DNA from: Chrysogorgia sp. JL179-B06
Lineage: Eukaryota; Cnidaria; Anthozoa; Scleralcyonacea; Chrysogorgiidae
Direction of reading: 5' to 3'
Length of the DNA stretch: 64,000 bases
NCBI GenBank assembly: GCA_035772405.1
Contig: JAYKKM010000123.1
Span: 3,022,001 to 3,086,000 of the forward strand
Shown here: piece after piece, positions 22,056-29,611 of the stretch
Numbering within the stretch: position 1 is the stretch's first letter
How the letters are laid out: each line of letters opens with the position of its first letter
The notes under the pieces: generated by a model
What the model saw: only the letters and a program-made list of their open reading frames with translations
The model's database searches: none
Told to the model about the DNA's origin: nothing
Position numbers and translations under genes: made by a program

Positions 22056-22809
22056 ATCTAATATTTTTTTCAGAAAGACCTTTTTTTTGTCTTTTGAGAA
22101 ATCTTCCTATAGGGTTATGTTCACGACAATAAAATATAAAACATGAAGTGACCATGATAATATTTTTAGTTGAACTACAATAAACATAAGAATTGAAAAT
22201 ACTAGGTGCTACCATTAACAAATAAATATTAAAAAAAAGATTTAAATCACCTTTCTCGCGCTGTATGTGCTTAAATTTGCTTACTAAACTTTCTTTTCCA
22301 CAACCCAGGGTATAAGATATGTATTTTCTTTCAAAGGTTAGATTTTGTAGAAAATATGTATAATGATACTTATCTTTGGTTCTTAAACATTGAAATAAAT
22401 CTGAGTGGTTTTCAAGGGGTAATAAAATAAATAATTCGTTAAAACAATCGGGGAATGAAAAAAAACTACAGCATATCGTGTCTGATTCAATTAATAAAGT
22501 ACGTTGAAAGAGTGTTCTCTTTAAGGAATATTTTCTTTGACTTGCTTGTAAATTCGGGATCATATAAGAGAAACGATCTTCTAGGATAAAATAGGATTCC
22601 ATTCCACGGGTTCCTTTGATTTTTTTCATATTGACAATATAACTTACTTCGTCGTGGGGTCGAATGTTGTTTTTACATTTCATCATGGGACATGTGACAC
22701 ATTTACCACGATAATAATCAAATAATCCACATAACCAAAATAAATATCCAATTTCTCCTTGGTTAAAATATTGAAAATAAAGAACAACTCTTAAAATTGT
22801 TTCAATCAT
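22045..22809 (-). CDS. Unrecognised 254-residue Polinton protein
   Basis: ATG at 22809 (MIETILRVVLYFQYFNQ). The N-terminus is hydrophobic and aromatic, followed by a cysteine cluster (YRGKCVTCPMMKCKNNIRP) that could bind zinc. The rest is rich in Phe/Tyr/Leu with SDTICCSFFSFPDCF and a basic C-terminus (GRFLKRQKKGLSEKN). It overlaps the 22055 ORF by 11 nt. A TATA box precedes it by about 29 nt, and it is divergent from the 22931 gene. Function unknown. Confidence 0.6.
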   Translation of the reverse strand: MIETILRVVLYFQYFNQGEIGYLFWLCGLFDYYRGKCVTCPMMKCKNNIRPHDEVSYIVNMKKIKGTRGMESYFILEDRFSYMIPNLQASQRKYSLKRTLFQRTLLIESDTICCSFFSFPDCFNELFILLPLENHSDLFQCLRTKDKYHYTYFLQNLTFERKYISYTLGCGKESLVSKFKHIQREKGDLNLFFNIYLLMVAPSIFNSYVYCSSTKNIIMVTSCFIFYCREHNPIGRFLKRQKKGLSEKNIRYDL

Positions 22810-22836
22810 ATTGCTGTGATTTTGAAAAATGTCTTA

Positions 22837-22847
22837 CTCTTTATATA
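22837..22847 (-). promoter_or_regulatory. TATA box for the 22809 gene
   Basis: Reverse strand TATATAAAGAG, starting about 38 nt before the ATG. It lies in the 121-bp divergent interval shared with the + strand 22931 gene. Confidence 0.55.
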
Positions 22848-22930
22848 GCTTTTCAAATTCATTAAGCTAAATAAAATAGAAACCCTTTTATTTTCGGGTT
22901 CATTCTTCAGTTGAATCTCATGCAAGCAAC

Positions 22931-23188
22931 ATGTCAAAACCCAAACAGTATGATCTTCACTATCTTAAAGAAAATTGTCGAAATCAAAAATTTATTGTAC
23001 GTAAATGTGAACAAATCCTAAATCCATGCTTTCCTATGAATCGATTATATATAAATTTGGAAGTTATGGAGTATGTAAAAAATAAAAAGCTTAATTATAA
23101 ACAATATATAACAACATATGTGGCAGGAGATTGTGGTATACATAATTTCATAGATCAAGAAGTGTATATAAATTCTTTTTTTAAATAA
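22931..23188 (+). CDS. Small Polinton accessory protein, distant relative of the VEDCKP family
   Basis: 85 residues starting MSKPKQYDLHYLKENCRNQKF. FIVRKCEQIL aligns by eye with the Y-x-V-x-x-C-x-P segment of the 24569, 25081 and 26554 proteins, though weakly. It ends in YVAGDCGIHNFIDQEVYIN. Divergently transcribed from the 22809 gene. No function known. Confidence 0.5.
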   Translation: MSKPKQYDLHYLKENCRNQKFIVRKCEQILNPCFPMNRLYINLEVMEYVKNKKLNYKQYITTYVAGDCGIHNFIDQEVYINSFFK

Positions 23189-23223
23189 AAAACGCTTTTC
23201 TCGATTTATTGAACTGTTTTATT

Positions 23224-23887
23224 TCAAATATTTAATTCATTAAAATTATTACATAATTCCCCACAACAATTTAAATATACATGTAGTTGCAACATAGATT
23301 TATCAAAATGTATTTTATTTATTAATGTTACAATATAATTTCCATTACTGCTACCATAAATCACATTAAGTAAAGATAATATATTTTCATCTTTAATAAG
23401 AACTAAATAAAGCTCTTGACCATCAAAATTTTCACGAAAATAATAATTTACTAATCTAAATCTTGAATCCTTACATTTACCATAGAAAAACGTTTTTGAA
23501 TAACATGGGATATTATTTATCTCAAAACAATCAAGAGTCGAAATTAACGTGGGTAATCTCGGTTCTCTATCAATAAATACTACATGTTTTCCCACTAACT
23601 GATCATAAAATGACATAGTCCAACTAAAACCGGTTACTAAAAATCTATAATATCTTTTTCCACCATATCGTTTCCGAAATATAGATTGTTCATTTTTATC
23701 TTCCACATAAATGTTAAAATATTTATAATCATAATCAGCACATCTAAACTGATAGGGATGCTCAACTCCATTCCAAAAAATAAAACGTTGAATCGCGTGT
23801 TTTTTCTATCTCAAACAATTCAGCATGTAATAAATATTGAATGTTGGGGTAAAGAATTTCATCAAAATCACGCTCTCGTACAGCCAT
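23224..23887 (-). pseudogene. Unrecognised Polinton gene with one frameshift
   Basis: The probable ATG is at 23887 (MAVRERDFDEILYPNIQYLL). The frame continues to about 23775, then shifts into the 160-residue ORF ending at 23224. An apparent start at 23706 is GTG inside the gene. The second part includes FRKRYGGKRYYRFLVTGFSW and FDGQELYLVLIKDENILSLL. The Y-L-V-L-I strand near the end resembles the end segments of the small + strand family. No known domain. Confidence 0.45.
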
Positions 23888-23924
23888 TTAAATCTTTTTT
23901 AAAAAACCTTCGACGTCTTTTCTT

Positions 23925-24140
23925 CTATTCGTCGTAACCTATTTCCACTGAAACATTCACTGTATATTTCCACCGTATATTTAACTTGTTTAACACCCGA
24001 CGTTTAAAACTGTTTAGTCTTGAAAGTTTTAATTCATCTGGATGAATCGCGCATGGATGTTTGTTAATACATCTTCCACATGGATGTTTGTTATAATATA
24101 ATCTTTCAAATCGTTCATCTGCTTTTCCAATACGTTCCGT
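23925..24140 (-). pseudogene. RLxYxKxPCGxC family protein A, start codon lost
   Basis: The open frame of about 71 codons contains RFERLYYNKHPCGRC, then INKHPCAIHPDELKLSR and a basic stretch, ending VSVEIGYDE. The expected start is ACG (24138-24140) where the paralog at 24405 has ATG, so it may be dead or use a non-AUG start. Cys/His spacing suggests metal binding. A TATA box lies 37-46 nt upstream, as for its neighbours. Confidence 0.45.
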
Positions 24141-24176
24141 TGTCTAACAAATATATAAACAATTTTTTTTTTTACT

Positions 24177-24186
24177 CTTATTTATA
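24177..24186 (-). promoter_or_regulatory. TATA box for the 24140 gene
   Basis: Reverse strand TATAAATAAG, 37-46 nt upstream of the presumed start. Confidence 0.5.
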
Positions 24187-24228
24187 CTGTTTCTTATTTT
24201 TTTTATGGGATTTTCTTCTTTAAATCTT

Positions 24229-24405
24229 TTAACACCATATCTTCTTTAACAACCATCTCTTTAATCTACAACAACGTTTTTGTTTTGGATCTTTCCACGG
24301 TATATAATTCGCACACACTTCCCCACACATATTTCCTTTAAGACATTGTCCACAGGGATATTTTGAATAGAATAATCTATTATATCGTGCATCCACGGTT
24401 TCCAT
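24229..24405 (-). CDS. RLxYxKxPCGxC family protein B, small cysteine-rich
   Basis: 58 residues from ATG (METVDARYNRLFYSKYPCGQ) with cysteines in the pattern PCGQC...MCGEVC, then PKQKRCCRLKRWLLKKIWC. The first 25 residues align with the neighbour at 23925-24140 (R-F/Y-x-R-L-x-Y-x-K-x-P-C-G-x-C), so the two are tandem paralogs. The basic, cysteine-rich C-terminus may bind metal or nucleic acid. No known family. A TATA box is 32 nt upstream. Confidence 0.55.
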   Translation of the reverse strand: METVDARYNRLFYSKYPCGQCLKGNMCGEVCANYIPWKDPKQKRCCRLKRWLLKKIWC

Positions 24406-24436
24406 GATATTTTTGTAAAAACCATTTTTTTACATT

Positions 24437-24446
24437 TTTATTTATA
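24437..24446 (-). promoter_or_regulatory. TATA box for the 24405 gene
   Basis: Reverse strand TATAAATAAA, 32-41 nt upstream of the ATG. Confidence 0.5.
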
Positions 24447-24528
24447 TCCTAATAAAATTTCTTTTTGATTTTTTTTTTATATATTTTAGAATATCTGTCT
24501 TTTTTAATTTTTTTTTTATAAAAAATTA

Positions 24529-24536
24529 TATATAAA
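24529..24536 (+). promoter_or_regulatory. TATA box for the 24569 gene
   Basis: TATATAAA, ending 33 nt before the ATG. The predicted leader is only a few nucleotides if transcription starts about 30 nt downstream. Confidence 0.5.
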
Positions 24537-24568
24537 CGCGTTACCCCCATGTGGCACGTTATTTGTGA

Positions 24569-24997
24569 ATGATGTCGAATTCACATGTACAGTATCGTGA
24601 TTGTGATGAACATAACGGTAGAAGTTATCAAAGAATAATTGCTGATGACTTTAACCCCTACAAAATTGAAGATGAAAGTAACTATTATCCAAGTCGTTTT
24701 CTAGCAAAAGAATTACACCACTTTACCTATGTTGTAAATAAATGTCAACCTACGGTATTATGCGAATGTATTGAAGATATACCCTATGAAGATATACCCT
24801 CAACGCCTCAAACATATTACCTAGCTCTGGCAGTTAAAAAGAAACATGAATAAGAAAATGATGAATGGAATTGTTCATGTCTGGGTGAAAACATAACAAC
24901 AATTGTTGACTATGATGCTTCTGCTCTTTTACAAAAAGAAATTAAACTAATAATAGATTCTAATAATTTCATGAAAGCTGTAGCATATACTCAATAA
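24569..24997 (+). pseudogene. VEDCKP-family accessory protein 1, one in-frame stop
   Basis: ATG (MMSNSHVQYRDCDEHNGRSY) to a TAA at 24851-24853. The same frame then stays open to 24997 with family-like content (ITTIVDYDASALLQKEIKLI). The core LHHFTYVVNKCQPTVLCE aligns with YTYLVEDCKPAKLCKE of the 25081 protein, and TYYLALAV with VYELTLKI. Full length would be 142 codons including the stop position. Function unknown. The TAA could be a mutation or a sequencing error. Confidence 0.6.
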
Positions 24998-25038
24998 AAA
25001 GTTTTTTTAAAAAAAATTCGTGTTTTTTATTTATTATA

Positions 25039-25046
25039 TATATAAG
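25039..25046 (+). promoter_or_regulatory. TATA box for the 25081 gene
   Basis: TATATAAG, 35 nt before the ATG at 25081. Confidence 0.5.
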
Positions 25047-25080
25047 ATTACATATTTGATTTAATCATATTGATAACAAG

Positions 25081-25428
25081 ATGAATCAAGAACAAGATCT
25101 CGTGACCTGTGTCAATTATAGGGGTGTAGCATATTATGACTATACTCCTCGTTATTATTCATGTCATTTTCTTCAAAAACATTTTCCTAACTATACATAT
25201 TTGGTAGAGGATTGTAAACCTGCTAAACTATGTAAAGAATGTAATCCTCCATTTTGTTCTCCACCTCAAGTCTACGAACTAACTCTGAAAATTATTAAAC
25301 AGGGATTACTTGAAGAGAAGGGAATAACCCTAAAAACAATTCTTGATACTAAAAGTGATCATCTCTTGTATAAAACAATTAAACTACTAAATGGTTACTC
25401 AATAATTCCACAACAAATTAATTTGTAA
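25081..25428 (+). CDS. VEDCKP-family accessory protein 2, intact
   Basis: 115 residues (MNQEQDLVTCVNYRGVAYYD). The core is HFPNYTYLVEDCKPAKLCKE, then PQVYELTLKIIKQGLLEE and ITLKTILDTKSDHLLYKTIK. It is the intact reference member of a family of at least four + strand genes in this element (24569, 25081, 26554, 27492). The layout is an N-terminal variable part, a conserved Cys-containing turn, a beta-like strand (Y-x-L-x-L-x-I), and a C-terminal helix-like segment. No match to a known family comes to mind. Confidence 0.65.
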   Translation: MNQEQDLVTCVNYRGVAYYDYTPRYYSCHFLQKHFPNYTYLVEDCKPAKLCKECNPPFCSPPQVYELTLKIIKQGLLEEKGITLKTILDTKSDHLLYKTIKLLNGYSIIPQQINL

Positions 25429-25518
25429 ACATATTTATTTTTCTTGTAAAAATGTTTACACAAAAATAAAAACTCGATATTCTGTTTCTAACTTTCAAGG
25501 TTTTTTATTTTAAAAACA

Positions 25519-25884
25519 TTACAACGAATAAAATATTTGTTTCCCTCTACCCCTATGGTCAATGAAATTGTAGGGTTTAATGTTTAATATAGGTGTTGAG
25601 TTTGCTAATTTTACATTATCATTATTAATATTTATATATTTTCCCTTCAATGATGATAAGAGGTTCTGTAAATTATCCTCCGGAGCTCCAAACGAGTCTG
25701 CTATCAACAATTTGAAATATCGAGGTCCTTGCCAATCTTTCAGATATAAATAATATCCATATCTTAAACACGAGGGAATCACGGCTTCGTAGTTTACTAA
25801 TTGTATGGGTTCAGCATGATAATAAAATGTAAGATAATCATGAGATTCACATTCTCCAAAATCAATCATTGAACGCAGCCACAT
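25519..25884 (-). CDS. Unrecognised Polinton ORF
   Basis: 121 residues (MWLRSMIDFGECESHDYLTF). The middle GPRYFKLLIADSFGAPEDNLQNLL vaguely recalls the end of the 23224 protein (ELYLVLIKDENILSLLNVI), suggesting a second, minus-strand set of related genes. The C-terminus is basic (DHRGRGKQIFYSL). A TATA box is 37 nt upstream. Confidence 0.5.
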   Translation of the reverse strand: MWLRSMIDFGECESHDYLTFYYHAEPIQLVNYEAVIPSCLRYGYYLYLKDWQGPRYFKLLIADSFGAPEDNLQNLLSSLKGKYININNDNVKLANSTPILNIKPYNFIDHRGRGKQIFYSL

Positions 25885-25920
25885 GTTGAAAAAATAATAG
25901 AAAAAATATATTTGATATCC

Positions 25921-25930
25921 TGTTTATATA
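25921..25930 (-). promoter_or_regulatory. TATA box for the 25884 gene
   Basis: Reverse strand TATATAAACA, 37-46 nt upstream of the ATG. Confidence 0.5.
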
Positions 25931-26058
25931 GTTTTGCAAAATCTATAAAAGTAGGTTGTCAAACTATAACATTTTCACAAAACGTCCAAAAAAATATTGT
26001 CAAGATGGTCTATTGCAGTTTCTTATGTTGATAAGTGAATTCCTTCTATCATTTTTTC

Positions 26059-26208
26059 ATGCATTACAGATGTAAAGAATGCTTTGTAAACCATCATTAT
26101 TGTTATCCTTGTAAACAGAATTACTCACGACGTATCTATAGTAGAATAGTTGATCTATGTGAATGTGATGATACAATACAAAGATGGAAAAAAACTTATT
26201 TGGATTAA
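26059..26208 (+). CDS. Small Cys/His-rich (zinc-binding-like) protein
   Basis: 49 residues from ATG: MHYRCKECFVNHHYCYPCKQ, then a basic middle and DLCECDDTIQRW. The CxxC...HH...CxxC spacing could form a zinc-binding fold. It was found by reading the sequence directly. No clear TATA box or ribosome context was identified. It lies between 25519-25884 (minus) and 26233-26385 (minus). Confidence 0.4.
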   Translation: MHYRCKECFVNHHYCYPCKQNYSRRIYSRIVDLCECDDTIQRWKKTYLD

Positions 26209-26232
26209 TAAATTTTTTTTAAAATACATCGT

Positions 26233-26385
26233 CTACCATTTCCAAAATTCATAAAACTTATGATTATAATTCGGATGATCTTTTTTCCATCCTCCTTTTT
26301 GAATTTTTTTAGAACGTCGTCGTTTTCGTATTCTTTTTTTATTTTTCGTTTTCGCTTTTTTTATACAACTCCTCCTACACTTCAT
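26233..26385 (-). CDS. Small highly basic protein
   Basis: About 50 residues from ATG: MKCRRSCIKKAKTKNKKRIR followed by KRRRSKKIQKGGWKKD and a Tyr/His/Trp tail. Roughly half the N-terminal 30 residues are Lys or Arg. Such peptides package DNA in adenovirus-like virions (the pVII/pX type). This could be one, or another nucleic-acid-binding accessory protein. A TATA box (26441-26450) lies 56 nt upstream. Confidence 0.45.
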   Translation of the reverse strand: MKCRRSCIKKAKTKNKKRIRKRRRSKKIQKGGWKKDHPNYNHKFYEFWKW

Positions 26386-26440
26386 TTTTATGTTAACTGA
26401 AGTAAGACAAGCAATGGTTTAAAAAAAAAAAGAAAAACCG

Positions 26441-26450
26441 TCTATTTATA
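26441..26450 (-). promoter_or_regulatory. TATA box for the 26385 gene
   Basis: Reverse strand TATAAATAGA, 56-65 nt upstream of the ATG. Confidence 0.5.
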
Positions 26451-26504
26451 CTGTTCTGTTTTTGATTTTTTTTTTATATCTTTTCTGAGACAAATATATA
26501 ATAT

Positions 26505-26512
26505 TATATAAG
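26505..26512 (+). promoter_or_regulatory. TATA box for the 26554 gene
   Basis: TATATAAG, 42 nt before the ATG, the same form as at 25039. Confidence 0.5.
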
Positions 26513-26553
26513 ATGTTTAAACTAAAAAACTTTATCATTACTGAAATAAAACA

Positions 26554-26911
26554 ATGTCCGTATTACGTTATTGTAGTATGTGTACAAATAGTATAACTTT
26601 TTTTGACACATCTAAAAATACTTTTCAGCGCTATTTATCATGTGAATCTCTTCTTAAAGAATATCCTGAATATATATATTTTGTAGAGGATTGCAAACCT
26701 GTTACCATAATTGAAACAAAACAATGTTCTGTAATAAAAAAAAAATGGTGTGAAACAACACCCGTATGAAGTAACCCTGAAAGTTATCAATCATGGAGAC
26801 TCTGGAAAAACAATAAAAATATTATCAGAGGAAGATATTCCTCATCTTTTGCATAAAAATGTTAAGTTTATAAAAACTGACAAAGACATAATAATTCCTT
26901 CTCTTGTATAA
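26554..26911 (+). pseudogene. VEDCKP-family accessory protein 3, frameshifted
   Basis: The first part (26554-26769) starts MSVLRYCSMCTNSITFFDTS and contains YPEYIYFVEDCKPVTIIE, the closest match to the 25081 protein. After an A-run and a TGA at 26767 the family continues in another frame: YEVTLKVINHGDSGKTIKIL, then EDIPHLLHKNVKFI, to 26911. One small indel around 26735-26765 explains the break. Function unknown. Confidence 0.6.
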
Positions 26912-26971
26912 ATTTATTTTTATAATAAAACATGTGAATCATTGTTATTTTTTTTACATGAATTTCTTTCT

Positions 26972-27334
26972 TTACTCTAAAAGTTTTTTTCTTTTTTCCT
27001 TTTGTTTTTGTCGATGCTGGTTCTTATAATCAGCTAATTTATAGATTCTTTCACTATTCCATAATTTTCCCATTTTACCCTGACGTTTTCCATATCGATA
27101 TAACGTGGACGGATCATATATTCTACCTTTAAAATGGTAGAAATCATCAGCATAAGAACGAATGATTTCTCCCCCATATGGAAGCCAATCAAAAATATCA
27201 TCTCTTGCTTCTTTGAGATAAACAACCCCTTGAAGAAATCCCAATTCTTTATCTTTTACAATTTCACGACTACATTCAAAAAACGATATTTTTTAGAGGG
27301 TATATACCCCATCTTCAACAAAATAACTGACCAT
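26972..27334 (-). pseudogene. Unrecognised Polinton gene with one in-frame stop
   Basis: The probable ATG is at 27334 (MVSYFVEDGVYTL), with an in-frame TAA at 27293-27295, then an open frame to 26972. Content includes FFECSREIVKDKELGFLQGV, DIFDWLPYGGEIIRSYADDF and a Lys/Gln/Arg-rich end (QHRQKQKEKRKKLLE). The apparent start at 27244 is TTG and internal. It is convergent with the 26554 gene. Not recognised. Confidence 0.4.
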
Positions 27335-27451
27335 TTTTTTTATGATATCGTTTTTTATACCCCAGGTTTTGTAGAAATGAAAAAAAATGTTCTTAAAAAA
27401 CTTTCATATAAATAAATGAAACTTTTCTTTTTCATTTATACACTACGTGCT

Positions 27452-27458
27452 TATAAAA
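27452..27458 (+). promoter_or_regulatory. TATA box for the 27492 gene
   Basis: TATAAAA, 34 nt before the ATG at 27492. Confidence 0.5.
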
Positions 27459-27491
27459 CATTGTCCCTCTACAAACTTAGTTTAAGAAAAA

Positions 27492-28028
27492 ATGGCTACG
27501 AAAGAAGAAATAACGAATGAAGCTTCCTATGGAGAACCCAACCTCATACCCCTGAATGGTTCCCCTCTCATATGGGATTACAACGATAAAGGAGAAGGAT
27601 ACGCGTACGGTGTACGGTGTACGTGTACGGGATACGGATACGTATACGTCGAAAGTGTTTAATTTCGAGGACTTTAAACCCGTCAAACCTATTCAGGATA
27701 ATGGTGATTCTGATAGTGATGATAGTTTGAAAGCATTTTTGGGGACTGCTGATGACGAAGTAAAGGAGGAAAAAGTATTTAATAGAAACAACATTAAAAA
27801 AAAATATATACCCGCTGTGATATTAATACTCTTCGACAGAATTTTCCAAATCAAAAATATATTTTACGACACTGTATATACTTTCCCTCGGGTAAGCTAT
27901 CCGGGTATAAATTATATTTAGAAGTGGTAGATGGGGGAATTCTTTGTCAGCATAATTATATAACAACAATTATGATAACTGATGATTCCATACTTAGTTC
28001 CATTAATAAAGAAATGTATTTAGATTAA
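27492..28028 (+). pseudogene. VEDCKP-family accessory protein 4, degenerate
   Basis: ATG (MATKEEITNEASYGEPNLIP) runs to 27662 through a GTACGG/GTACGT-rich low-complexity stretch (27598-27652). An overlapping frame then carries an acidic stretch (DNGDSDSDDSLKAFLGTADD). The last part, in a further frame (about 27855-28028), reads YKLYLEVVDGGILCQHNYIT then DDSILSSINKEMYLD, matching the end of the 25081 protein (YELTLKIIKQG...SDHLLYKTIK). At least two frame changes. I call it a decayed family member. Confidence 0.4.
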
Positions 28029-28029
28029 A

Positions 28030-28757
28030 TAAAAACAATAAAAAGAGAATTTTGTTTTTCAAAAAAAGTTATTTTATTGTGTGTTAAAGTGCATTTTATT
28101 TTTTTTTTAAATATATTTCATCTATTTGAAAAACACCAAATAATTTTTGGAGATATTACTCTCTACAAATTTTATCATTTTTTTTAAAAATACCGTAACT
28201 AAGGAATATCAGTCATTCGGCCATAAGATGGCGTCGAGGTAAGAGCTCCATGGCGGAAATTTCTATGATTAATTCTATAAACCAAAATTTGATTATTTTT
28301 ATTTCAACATCGTACAACTCTTCCAATAAAAATAATATGGACGTTTTTTTGGATGACACGTGTAAGTATAAATCACATTGGGTGAGGTATGATGGTCGTT
28401 TATAAAGTTTTTTTTTGAATTTTAAATATCTATCTCATGAAATTGACTACGATCACCTTGATTGACCTTCCTCTCTCTCTCTGGTCGTCAAACTCAAGGA
28501 TAAACCAAAACGTGGTCGTACAACAACACCATGTTTCATGAGATAAATATATACAAATTCACAAAAAACCTCTTGTATACGACCAGGTGCATATCCCCCC
28601 TGATTTGATGGCTGGTCGCTCTTTACAGGGTGACTACACCTTAAAACTATTCAACCCCCCTGGAAATTTTGGACTGGCTGTGCTCTGATTGGTCCATTCA
28701 AATCAATTCTTGATTCTGATTGGCTTAGAGCTCGGTCCAGTCCCAAACACATTGATA
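28030..28757. other. Right end of the Polinton region, no gene seen
   Basis: No ORF I can support. It contains a local inverted motif (ATCTCATGAAAT near 28431 and ATTTCATGAGAT-like near 28530), a CT-rich run (28467-28482) and two CCAAT/ATTGG-type motifs near 28687 and 28714. It should contain the right terminal repeat, but I found no match at the left end. Confidence 0.4.
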
Positions 28758-28779
28758 TATATATATATATATATATATC
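28758..28779. repeat. Short (AT)n tract at the array junction
   Basis: About 22 bp of AT immediately before the truncated EGF stub. It probably marks the rearrangement point. Confidence 0.7.
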
Positions 28780-28790
28780 TATATTACTAC

Positions 28791-28823
28791 TAGGCTATAC
28801 CGGTGACGGATTTAACTGCTCAG
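28791..28823 (+). pseudogene. EGF exon stub (last 11 codons)
   Basis: Only the end of an array-type EGF exon remains ([10 protein letters not shown]), with its GT donor. The acceptor and first five cysteines are missing. Sequence after it is ordinary array intron. The next full exon ends 788 bp later, matching the array period. Confidence 0.8.
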
Positions 28824-29229
28824 GTATACCCAACTTTTCCCAATTGTTAATAAAGAAAATTTTGAATATTTCGAATTCAGAGAATTTCGGCATAAGCTCC
28901 ATTTTTTAAATCGTGCAGGAAAATGTTGATATAAAAAAACTTTTGCGAATAAATGAAATAGGAGAATTATAGTCAGCGCGGTCGAGATATATGATAATAT
29001 TAGTTTTAAAACTTTTCTTCTTCGTGGAAGAATGTCATTCTACATATTCGAATATAGTCGGAATGTATAATTATTAATCCATTTAAGATAAAAAGATAGA
29101 TAATGCAACTTGTAGCAATACAGTAATTTCCAAGTGCAAAACGCTCTTGGGATAAGGAAAATACAAGTATTTCCATAGCTAGATAATTGCGACAGTTATT
29201 TCTGTCGAATAATTATTTTATTTTATTAG

Positions 29230-29274
29230 AACCTTATGAGAAATTCAAAAGTCCACGTTATACTGTCGTGAAAT
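29230..29274 (+). other. Hypothetical 45-nt linker micro-exon (representative copy)
   Basis: Each array unit carries TTTTATTAG|AACCTTATGAG... and, 45 nt later, AAAT|GTAAAC. Spliced in phase 1 it would add 15 codons ([14 protein letters not shown] plus a junction residue) between EGF domains with no frame change. It is open in most units, but the acceptor is lost in the 37442 and 39030 units and a 4-nt insertion breaks the 30836 unit. No transcript evidence. It could be chance conservation by recent duplication. Confidence 0.2.
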
Positions 29275-29494
29275 GTAAACTAAATTGTTTCGTAGTTTTA
29301 AAAATAAATTTAATTCCTTCATCTCATCAAATACGCAGTATCGATATTTTTATTGCAGAAAACATTCATCAATACATTGTGTAAATATTTTTGTTAGTTG
29401 CAGCTCAGTTGCATACGTAAATCTGCTAAAGTACTTTTTGGATAATATCTCAAAAAAACTGTCACGTCATATATCTTGTTTTTATATATCTTAG

Positions 29495-29611
29495 ACATCG
29501 AAAAGTGCTTGGGCCAACCATGTCATACAAACGCTACTTGTAACAATACCGTTGGATATTTCATGTGCACATGTGATGTAGGCTATACCGGTGACGGATT
29601 TAACTGCTCAC
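29495..29611 (+). CDS. EGF-like exon A1
   Basis: 117 nt, six cysteines. The calcium motif is changed (DIEKC instead of DIDEC), HTNATC, and GYFMC in place of GSFMC. The last exon base is C not G (CAC|GTATAC), so the junction residue would differ. Splice dinucleotides are intact. Confidence 0.8.

Larger units (their letters stand above)
12925..28790. mobile_element. Decayed Polinton/Maverick (adintovirus-like) element
   Basis: Protein-primed family-B DNA polymerase, DDE integrase, major capsid and penton-like minor capsid genes lie together in about 15 kb. That set defines Polintons, which are large self-synthesising elements related to adintoviruses. The left limit is the loss of intron homology at about 12924 and the right limit is the truncated EGF stub at 28791. 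I could not find matching terminal inverted repeats or a target duplication. No FtsK-type ATPase (no P-loop) or adenain-like protease was recognised. Several genes carry stops or frameshifts, so the copy is dead as a unit. Confidence 0.85.

Noticed and set aside
16866..27295. Alternative genetic code (TAA as sense) for the Polinton
   Set aside because: Although three genes have single in-frame TAAs, other genes end normally at TAA, and polymerase and penton-like genes also carry frameshifts and a TGA. Ordinary decay is simpler.
12925..28790. Terminal inverted repeats for the Polinton
   Set aside because: I compared the 12.93-13.34 kb and 28.03-28.76 kb ends by eye in inverted orientation and saw no convincing match, so no TIR feature is reported. 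A sensitive self-alignment could still find one.
29187..29384. Recurrent 65-codon ORF starting [11 protein letters not shown] in each array intron
   Set aside because: It recurs because the intron was duplicated. It has no domain and lies between splice sites of EGF exons. Only the 45-nt micro-exon idea within it is kept, as a hypothesis.
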